This document shows, piece after piece, positions 1-10,000 of a DNA stretch of 10,000 nt (its first letter is position 1; each line of letters begins with the position of its first letter). This DNA comes from Salpingoeca rosetta (lineage: Eukaryota > Opisthokonta > Choanoflagellata > Craspedida > Salpingoecidae). The stretch spans positions 427,217-437,216 of the forward strand of contig NW_004754897.1 in the NCBI RefSeq assembly GCF_000188695.1, given 5' to 3'. The notes under the pieces are model-generated. The model was not told where the DNA came from, ran no database searches, and worked only from the letters and a program-made list of their open reading frames with translations. Position numbers and translations under genes: made by a program.

Positions 1-6
1 TTCTCC

Positions 7-8
<2 letters not shown>

Positions 9-90
<82 letters not shown>
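9..90 (+). repeat. (CA)n microsatellite, intron of CLUAP1
   Basis: A pure CA tract of about 41 units ends nine bases before the inferred 3' splice site at 99/100, so it occupies the branch-point and polypyrimidine position of the intron. Confidence 0.97.
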
Positions 91-92
<2 letters not shown>

Positions 93-99
93 TGAACAG

Positions 100-1181
100 G
101 CCGGCGTTCATGGACGAGTATGAGAAGTTGGAGGCGGAGTTGGCAAAGACATACGAGGTGGGCTGCGTTGTGCTTGCAGGCAATGCCGGTTTTTGCTGTG
201 CTCTTTCGTGCCGCTGTCCTCTTCGTTGACTGCATTTAACAACGGATACACGCACACACACACACACACGCACACGCACACGCACACACACACACACCAA
301 CCCGCATCTTTCTTTCCCATTGAACAACGCTCACATCGCCCACAATGCACCACCCCATTCATCACCCCATGTGTTCCGACGACCAGACGTACATTGAGAA
401 GTTCCGCAACATTTCGTATCTCGAACAAGAGCTGGAGCAGCACAACCGCACAGAGCAGGACAAGCTCGAGGTGCAATCACTGCGGTGGCGCAATGGGGTG
501 GCGTATGGACTGCGAACTTGTGATGGGACTGGGGTTAGGGACGGGGATGGAGATTGTTGTGCAAGGATGTTTAATCTGAACACACACACACGCACACGTG
601 CCATTTCGTTTGCGTTGCTTCCTACGGTGACGGACATGTGCACAGGAAACGGAGCAGCAGCTGAAGCGCATGCAGGCGAGGTTGCGAGATGTGAGTTTGG
701 TGCTGTTTGGCACGCGGATGTTTGCGTTTAACGTGGTCTTCTTGCTCCAATCAATGCACATTATGAAATGTGTCCACACACACACACACACACATACACA
801 CACACGCACGCGCACACACACACACACACGTCTTCAAGCTGCACCATTCCCCCCCCCCACGCCACACCACACCACACCACACCACACCACACTCACGTCA
901 CATCTGCGCGACGCCGCTGCGTACAGGAGGAGATGCGGATGATGCGTGGGTCTGACGAAACGTTTGGGCTCGGCGGCGATATGGACCACAGTGACGAGGA
1001 GACGGACAGCGACGCCGATCTCGAGACGTGAGCACGGTGGCGTTTAAGTTGTTGCTTAAGTTGTTGTTGTTGTTGTTTAAGTTGTTGTTGTTGTTGTTTA
1101 AGTTGTTGTTGTTGTTGTTTAAGTTGTTGTTGTTGTTGTTGTTGTTGTTGGTTGTTGTTGTTGTTGTTGTTGTTGTTTAAG

Positions 1182-1212
<31 letters not shown>

Positions 1213-1787
1213 GTGTTGTGTCGTTGTTGTTTTTGTTGGGTGTTGTTGTTGTTGTTGTTGTTGTTGTTGTGTGTTGTACGTTGTTGTTGCTGTTGCTGTT
1301 GTATGGTGGTGTTGTTGTTGTTGTGCATGTGTGTGTGTGTGTGTGTGTTGCGTGCAATCACAGGCGCGCGCGCAGTGTTCAATCAACTCAATTCACGCGT
1401 CCATGACCCTTTGTACCTGTGTGTTCACTGCTGCTCCGCCTCGTGCTGCGTCGTTGAAGGGAGCCGCGCGGCGTTGCGACGTACGGCAGCATGCGTGGGG
1501 GCATGGACAGCGACGAGGGGGTAAGCAGCCACTAGCAAGTGAAGACGCGTGTGCCGTTTGTTATGAGCGAGTGACTCGCTCGAGGGGAACAACGCCGTGC
1601 ACCATGCTGACACACTCGTCGCTCACATGACTCCCAACACACTCGCGCACACATACACACACGCACACACAGTCTGATCTTTCTGATTCGTTTGGCGACA
1701 TCGATGATGATGATGATGACGACGACCTCGGCGGTCTTGGAGACGATCTTGATGATGATCAGTCGGACCTCTCCGATGACGCGTTCT

Positions 1788-1789
<2 letters not shown>
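100..1789 (+). CDS. CLUAP1: CLUAP1 / IFT38 (qilin, DYF-3) 3' part, six exons
   Basis: IFT38 is a subunit of the IFT-B2 (peripheral) part of the intraflagellar transport complex, working with IFT57, IFT54, IFT20 and IFT80 in building cilia. Exons I infer: 100-157, 387-470, 646-690, 927-1027, 1490-1520 and 1673-1789 (TAA). All introns are GT-AG and all phases fit (0, 0, 0, 2, 0), giving 144 residues; the N-terminal CH-like domain lies upstream of the window. The first exons read PAFMDEYEKLEAELAKTYE then TYIEKFRNISYLEQELEQ, the coiled-coil segment that in human CLUAP1 begins RPCFMDEYEK. The fifth exon gives TMRGGMDSDEG, matching the human TMQGGDSDD region. The last exon is an Asp-rich tail ending SDLSDDAF, as the vertebrate protein ends in an acidic DNDF. 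The human segment of about 20 residues before TMQGG has no counterpart, so one exon may have been missed in the 462-nt TTG-rich intron. The start is outside the window. Confidence 0.93.
249..297 (+). repeat. (CA)n with CG interruptions, intron of CLUAP1
   Basis: Alternating purine-pyrimidine tract with several CACG units inside the 158-386 intron. Confidence 0.93.
774..829 (+). repeat. (CA)n with TA and CG interruptions, intron of CLUAP1
   Basis: Lies in the 691-926 intron, followed at 849-858 by ten C residues and at 858-892 by a CCACA repeat. Confidence 0.93.
849..892 (+). repeat. C10 run plus (CCACA)n pentamer repeat
   Basis: Ten consecutive C residues lead into about six tandem copies of the pentamer ccaca. 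They lie 35-75 nt upstream of the acceptor at 926 and are probably the pyrimidine-rich part of this intron. Confidence 0.92.
1045..1327 (+). repeat. (TTG)n tract with 21-nt TAA-(GTT)6 higher-order units, CLUAP1 intron
   Basis: An almost continuous GTT/TTG triplet tract. In its first part TAA triplets recur at 1057, 1078, 1099 and 1120, i.e. every 21 nt, giving a minisatellite of TAA plus six GTT. The later part is less regular (GTGTGTTG, TTGCTG variants). The frames it opens on both strands are artefacts of the repeat. Confidence 0.95.
1328..1348 (+). repeat. (TG)n tract, CLUAP1 intron
   Basis: About ten TG units directly after the TTG tract in the 1028-1489 intron. Confidence 0.9.
1638..1672 (+). 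repeat. Degenerate (CA)n at the last CLUAP1 acceptor
   Basis: CA units with CG and TA interruptions run directly into the 3' splice site (cacacacag at 1672). Confidence 0.85.

Positions 1790-1874
<85 letters not shown>
1790..1874 (+). repeat. (CA)n microsatellite directly after the CLUAP1 stop
   Basis: About 42 uninterrupted CA units begin at the base after the TAA (1787-1789), so they form the very start of the 3' UTR. Confidence 0.97.
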
Positions 1875-1879
<5 letters not shown>

Positions 1880-1960
1880 GCACTGTCATGTGTTCTTCTC
1901 TCTCCCGCTGGTTGAAGAGGCGCTGCTTGTTTGTTCGTTCGTTCGTTTGCTTCATTGATT

Positions 1961-2047
1961 TCCGAGGTGCTGTTGCCAGCCACCATCCAGTACAGAGAGC
2001 TGCACGATGACAAGTCCTTCGTGTGCATTGTGGATGACAAGCAATAA
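1961..2047 (+). other. Possible orphan exon fragment
   Basis: One frame reads VLLPATIQYRELHDDKSF then VCIVDDKQ and TAA. Composition and codon use look protein-like and not like the surrounding low-complexity DNA, with a pyrimidine-rich stretch upstream that could serve an acceptor. If the donor is GTGTGC after DDKSF, a phase 0 junction to 2125 would add ANAFFAQSSKK and a stop at 2158-2160. I do not recognise the sequence and see no upstream exons for it. It could be an alternative last exon of CLUAP1, a remnant, or chance. Confidence 0.22.
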
Positions 2048-2295
2048 GCAATGGTCTCCCATCGCACACAGCCACGGCAATGCTTTCCAAGACCACCACT
2101 ATCCACCACCACATCTCGCCGCAGGCGAATGCGTTCTTTGCACAATCCAGCAAGAAGTAACGGCCAGGCGCCCTGCCCTCTCTGCCCAAAGTCGCGTCCT
2201 ATCCCTATCCCTCTCGCCCTCTAGCCCTCTCAAGATCTTCAACCCACCACACCCAAAGACCCAAGCCATCAAGATCATCACGATCAGCGCTGGCA

Positions 2296-5200
2296 ATGGA
2301 GACGAACCCAGGTTCTTACCACCATCGCCGTCACCGCCGTCACCACCGCCACCATGACCACGCAAGGGTCGGTGTGAACACCAGCACCGCAGACCATGAC
2401 CGCAGCAGCGCAGAGAGCTGGGAGGAAGACTCTCCATCTCCCAACGCAGCGTCGCCGCTCTTGCTTCACAACGACAACCACAGGCCACCGCAATCGCATC
2501 AACACCAAGAACAGCCGGAACACCAAGAACAGGAACCACTGCCGCGCCCCTCTTGGTGGGGAAGCTGGAAACTGAGGCAGAGGCCCTCACACCAACAACG
2601 GCGGTCGCCTGCTCCCATGCCCAGAACGTCATCATAACTGGACACAAGGATGGCAGCGTGTCGTTCTGGCGCAAGGACACGCTCGCACACATCAATACAG
2701 TGCGCGCTGCGCACACTTCATCCATCACATGCCTCGCTGTGAGCAGTGCTTGAGCGAACGGCAGTGTCTGGAAGCGAGGGCGGATACCTAAAACTCTGGG
2801 ACGTGGAAGCACGCAATCCTCTGCATGACGACCCAATTGCGACGCAAAATCACGCTGCCCATGCCGTCACCGCGCTGTGCATGTTACGGGGCAATCGCTT
2901 TGCATTCGCCAGAAAGGATGGGAGCATCCAACTGTGGAACATGAACATGGGTACAGATCAGCGCTTCCAAGGTCGACGCAATGCCCACATCGGAGGTGTC
3001 ACCTGCCTTGCCGTTACACCTGACGGCCAGCACCTGGTGTCGGGAGGGCGCGACTGTACCATCAGGGTCTGGCACGTTAACCACGACGATGACGGCGACC
3101 ACGGTTTGCAGCTCCGCAACCAAATCAACACACGCGGGTCCGTGCATAATCTTGCACTGGACGCAGATGGCCAGCGCATCGTGTCCGTCTCATGGTATGG
3201 CCCGCTCCTCGTGCCACAACTGTGGGCAAGCGTGGTCACATACGTTGTCTGTGTGAGTTTGGTCTTGGGCTCGGTGGCGTTGGCGATACTGCACAGCCTG
3301 TGGTGGCTGTTCCTTGCCGCGCTCACAGCCATATTCCTCTGGCTCATCACGGGCACATCGACACAAGTGCAAATGCACGATGTGGACACCGGCCGCTTGT
3401 GCACAAGCAGGGGCCTCGTTTCCTGGCTGACAGGCTTCCATAACCCACTACGCTTCACGTTCACCAGCTATGCACGCTGCACGGTTATTGATGGGTATGT
3501 GCTTGTCTTGGATGACGACGGGCAATGCACTTTCTTCACCTGGGACGACCCCATTGACCAACTCGTTAAGATCGGCGCGCTCCAGACGCGCGTGCGCGAC
3601 CAACCACCAGCTCTGTGCACCCTGTTCAGCAATGACGAACCCATGCAGCCATGTGTTATCATAAGCGGAGAGGTGCCAGCCATATTCAACATCGCAACAG
3701 CCGTCCAAGTCTTCGCCTTGCAGGCGGGTGCTGTTCGTGGGTCACAGCTGCGTTCTACTAAACGGATGTTTGAGTTTCTGAAGCAACGCGTCGTGACTGA
3801 AGGGGTATCGACACCACTCGATGATTCTCAGCTACTGGCGCGGCTCAACAATGACATGTCGGCAGAAGACTGCCTCTCGTGGGCGGAGAAGCAAGCGGAT
3901 GAGAAGAAGCCATTCTACAACGTGCTGGAAGCCCTGATCTGGAAGCACGTCGTGCACGCAAACCCGGAGCGCGCAATGACGCTTCTTGCCCAGCGGCTTG
4001 AGCTGCCCCCAGTTCCCCGCAGGCTTGTGCCGAATGGCAGCATACCTCATTCGAAAGCCTGGGTGCGACACGGTGACTTTGTAGTGTTGAGGAAGGAGGT
4101 GCTGGCGCGCGCGCTTGAAGCAGGTGCCTTGGATCGAGGTGCACAACCCCACACGCGAGCATCGCTCAGGGAGATTGAAAGGGAGATTAGGCGACAGAAG
4201 AACAAGAAGGCGGAGAGGGTTGCGACGAAAGCCCTCTTGATGGATGTGCAGCACATGACACCGCTGCTGTCCGTGCTCGTGCACAACAAGGCATCCCAGT
4301 TCTTTGAGCTGCTTGCCATTCGCGCTGCCGTTGAGCACAAGTGGCGCGCGAACAAACCCCCGTTCGTGTGCGAGGCTGTTGTGCGGGTGGTGCAGCTGGC
4401 CATGCTCGTTGCCGTCTCCGTCTCCATTCGCGACTGGGAGGAGCGGTTCCTGGTCCGCCCAATATGGGAACAGGTCCTCATTATTGCGCTGTTCGTGCTT
4501 GACTTTCAAAACATCAATTCGCTTGAACTCCGCTACGACACCACCAACAATCGGTTCAGGGGAAACATCTGGACCTTGTTCAACCTCGCGCGCATCATCA
4601 CCATGACCACGCTGCTGACTCTCCTTCTCATACCCAACGAGAACGCCCGCACCGCCCTGGCCTTCTCCGTGTTCTTCCACTGGATTGGGCTTTTCCAGTT
4701 CCTGGTGGCCTGGGACAAGACGGGGCCCGTTGTGCTCATGATTTTCAGCATTCTCAGAGACACGTGGCCGTTCATCTTGGTGCTCGCCCTGGTCGTTGCA
4801 GGGTCTACAAACGCCCTGTATGTGTTCCTGCATCAGCCCCACCCAAACCCTGCACTGGCTGCTTCGCCAAACCACGTCGCCGGCGCAACCGCCTCGGGCT
4901 GCCGCCCGGGTGTCAATGCTGCCGCCCCTGGGTTTGAAGACTTTGCGCAAGCCCTGTTCTCCACATCGCTGATGCTGCTGTTCGGGAACATTGACACGGG
5001 CATCTTTGACGTGGACGAACAAGGAGCGCCCGCGATGGTGCGCATCTTGTTTCTGCTTGTTGCTGTGCTGACGCTGGTGATCCTGCTGAACCTGCTGATC
5101 GCGGTGCTGTCAGACTCGTACGAGCGCATCCAAGCAACTTCGGCAAGGGAGCTCACGCTTGCACGTGGCATCATCGTGGACGCGGGCTACAACCACCCGA

Positions 5201-5718
5201 GTGCCCGGCTGCTCTTGCGCGTGCTGTATCTGCTCCACATTGTGTCGACATCGTCACCCGAGGCGTCAGATGAGGCAGTCGTCCTCATCCCCGCGAGTGC
5301 GGAGCAGCGGACGAAGGTGCGACCGGAATGGCAGGGCGCCATGCAAGAGATCAAGCATCGCATTAATGACTTGGAGGCGAAAGTTGATGGGAAGCTGAAA
5401 GAGGTGGACGACAAGCTCGACCGCCTGCTTCAACTGTTGGCTTGCGCAATCCTTGCGTCACATCACATCACATCACAAATCGCTGCAATTGTGTACCTCT
5501 TTTACACCTCGTTACGTCACATGTGTTGGTCTTTCTCGTCAGTTGATAGTTGTCACCTCACACGCACAACTTGCTCGCGCTTTTCACTTCCACGTGTTAT
5601 GTACACGTGCCACACCAAGACTCATCACACTACAACTGAGAGAAAGTGTTTTCTCCCCCCAATGCGGCAAATCCGTATCTTCAGTTTAGCACGAGCCGCA
5701 CAGACGAACATGTCATGA
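2296..5718 (+). CDS. WD40-propeller / TRP-like cation channel fusion, frame interrupted
   Basis: Seven WD-like blades are visible. Blade 1 lies at about 2595-2730 (ITGHKDGSVSFW). Blades 2-4 show SGSEGGYLKLWDVE, RKDGSIQLWNM and SGGRDCTIRVWHV. Blade 5 is split by a hydrophobic hairpin (3217-3348) and resumes at VQMHDVDTGR; blades 6 and 7 are weaker, to about 3720. A helical linker follows (3760-4350), then six membrane helices: S1 about 4363-4428, S2 4465-4515, S3 4561-4629, S4 4651-4710, S5 4765-4836, pore helix and filter 4933-5001 (SLMLLFGNIDTG), S6 5032-5124 (LLNLLIAVLSDSYERI). S4 lacks regular positive charges, so voltage sensing is unlikely; the S6 end resembles TRP/polycystin channels. 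A coiled coil (5335-5442) may tetramerise it. There are no introns over 3 kb, unlike both neighbours. Two parts do not share a frame: blade 1 is read in the frame that stops at 2753, everything later in the next frame from 2752. The start is uncertain: ATG at 2296 is in the later frame and has the more coding-like codon use up to about 2570. Residues after 5442 look non-coding, so the stop at 5718 is doubtful. A membrane channel role is inference; no ion is proposed. Confidence 0.82.
2748..2754 (+). other. Reading-frame change at an in-frame TGA in the WD40-channel gene
   Basis: The blade 1 frame reads CLAVSSA and stops at TGA 2751-2753. Skipping T2751 continues as ERTAVSGSEGGYLKLWDV, which gives a WD repeat of exactly the usual spacing. 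So one base is extra relative to an intact protein. Causes in order of likelihood: assembly or sequencing error, a real disabling mutation, or +1 ribosomal frameshifting at GCT-TGA. No in-frame GT-AG intron bridges the two frames. Confidence 0.78.
3217..3348 (+). other. Two-helix membrane hairpin inserted in WD40 blade 5
   Basis: About 44 residues of nearly pure hydrophobic sequence (VVTYVVCVSLVLGSVALAIL, a His-Ser turn, then LWWLFLAALTAIFLWLITG) lie between ADGQRIVSVSW and VQMHDVDTGR. These two halves would form one ordinary WD repeat if joined. The insert is in frame with both sides. Two helices of about 20 residues separated by a short turn is the simplest reading; a single-pass plus an unspliced segment is the alternative. 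Confidence 0.65.
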
Positions 5719-5951
5719 CACATGATACATCGCAAAGCGACTGCAAATGTACAAATCTGCCAGCGTACACATGACCAGCCAGACAGACACATAATGAAGC
5801 GAGACGAAAAGCAACGCGAGTGATAAGCCCTTGCACAAGCAAGCCAAATTGAAACCGCAAGCTACCAGAAACTGTGTTTGCTTGTGAGACCAGCCAGGGA
5901 TGTCTGAATCCAACCATGCGTGTGCCACTCTTGATGATCCTCGAAACTGTC
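5719..5951. other. Gap between convergent genes
   Basis: The plus-strand channel gene and the minus-strand SH2 gene point at each other with 233 bp between their stops, so their 3' UTRs probably overlap. I see no canonical AATAAA on either strand and no repeat. Confidence 0.6.

Positions 5952-10000
<4,049 letters not shown>

Larger units (their letters stand above)
1790..2295 (+). other. Intergenic region between CLUAP1 and the WD40-channel gene
   Basis: After the CA tract (1790-1874) there is a pyrimidine stretch (ttcttctctctccc, about 1892), a short TTCG repeat (1932-1947), two coding-looking fragments described separately, and a CCCTCT-rich pyrimidine stretch (about 2199-2235) close to the downstream start. 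No TATA box or AATAAA signal is evident. It probably holds the 3' UTR of CLUAP1 and the promoter or 5' leader of the channel gene. Confidence 0.5.

Noticed and set aside
8..235. Open frames of alternating Val/Cys or Thr/His on either strand at each CA tract
   Set aside because: They are translations of CA/TG microsatellites without stops; the tracts lie in introns or UTRs and have no conserved content.
893..1382. Minus-strand Gln/Asn-rich frames over the TTG tract
   Set aside because: Pure consequence of the triplet repeat in a CLUAP1 intron; unlike the polyQ at 6032-6127 no surrounding protein-like sequence or splice-compatible frame exists.
2739..2764. Mini-intron GTGAGC to GGCAG explaining the frame change
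   Set aside because: At 26 nt it is very short, and removing it leads into the third frame instead of the WD40 frame starting at 2752.
2099..2836. 245-codon minus-strand frame
   Set aside because: It overlaps WD40 coding sequence, has Cys/Arg/Gly-rich shadow composition and no recognisable domain.
3195..3296. In-frame 102-nt intron (gtatgg to cacag) inside the hairpin
   Set aside because: Phases match, but there is no pyrimidine tract, no other intron in the gene, and the second hydrophobic helix would still remain; kept only as an alternative to test.
3832..5022. 396-codon minus-strand frame opposite the channel
   Set aside because: Antisense shadow of the GC-rich channel coding frame; no motifs, and the plus-strand reading has clear membrane helices and a pore.

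Overview
The window looks like nuclear DNA of a ciliated, intron-rich unicellular eukaryote, most likely a choanoflagellate or close holozoan relative. Three things point there: short spliceosomal GT-AG introns (about 150-460 nt) whose phases all match, a gene for an intraflagellar-transport protein (cilium), and a multi-exon gene with a PTB-like domain and two SH2 domains (phosphotyrosine signalling, typical of Holozoa). The species cannot be fixed from sequence alone.

Layout. (1) 1-1789, plus strand: the 3' part of a CLUAP1/IFT38 gene, six exons with introns filled by CA, CCACA and TTG repeats, ending in an acidic C-terminus. (2) 1790-2295: intergenic DNA with an 85-bp CA tract, two short coding-looking fragments I cannot assign, and a pyrimidine-rich stretch. 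(3) 2296-5718, plus strand: a 3-kb essentially intron-free gene. It encodes an N-terminal seven-bladed WD40 propeller joined through a helical linker to a six-helix TRP-like cation channel with pore loop and C-terminal coiled coil. A two-helix membrane hairpin appears to be inserted inside propeller blade 5. The reading frame changes at least once (exactly at an in-frame TGA, 2751-2753) and possibly twice. (4) 5719-5951: a short gap between convergent genes. (5) 5952-10000, minus strand: eight exons of a gene whose 5' end lies beyond the window, coding for PTB-like domain, SH2, SH2, then a long disordered tail with Thr/Ala-rich, acidic, Ser-rich, His-Ser and polyQ segments and a PDZ-ligand-like C-terminus.

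The three genes show no sign of a shared pathway. IFT38 serves cilium assembly, the channel fusion is probably a membrane cation channel with a cytosolic scaffold, and the SH2 protein is a phosphotyrosine adaptor. The most unusual element is the WD40-channel fusion with its membrane hairpin inside the propeller. The most pervasive structural theme is microsatellite and homopolymer tracts in the introns, many next to splice sites.
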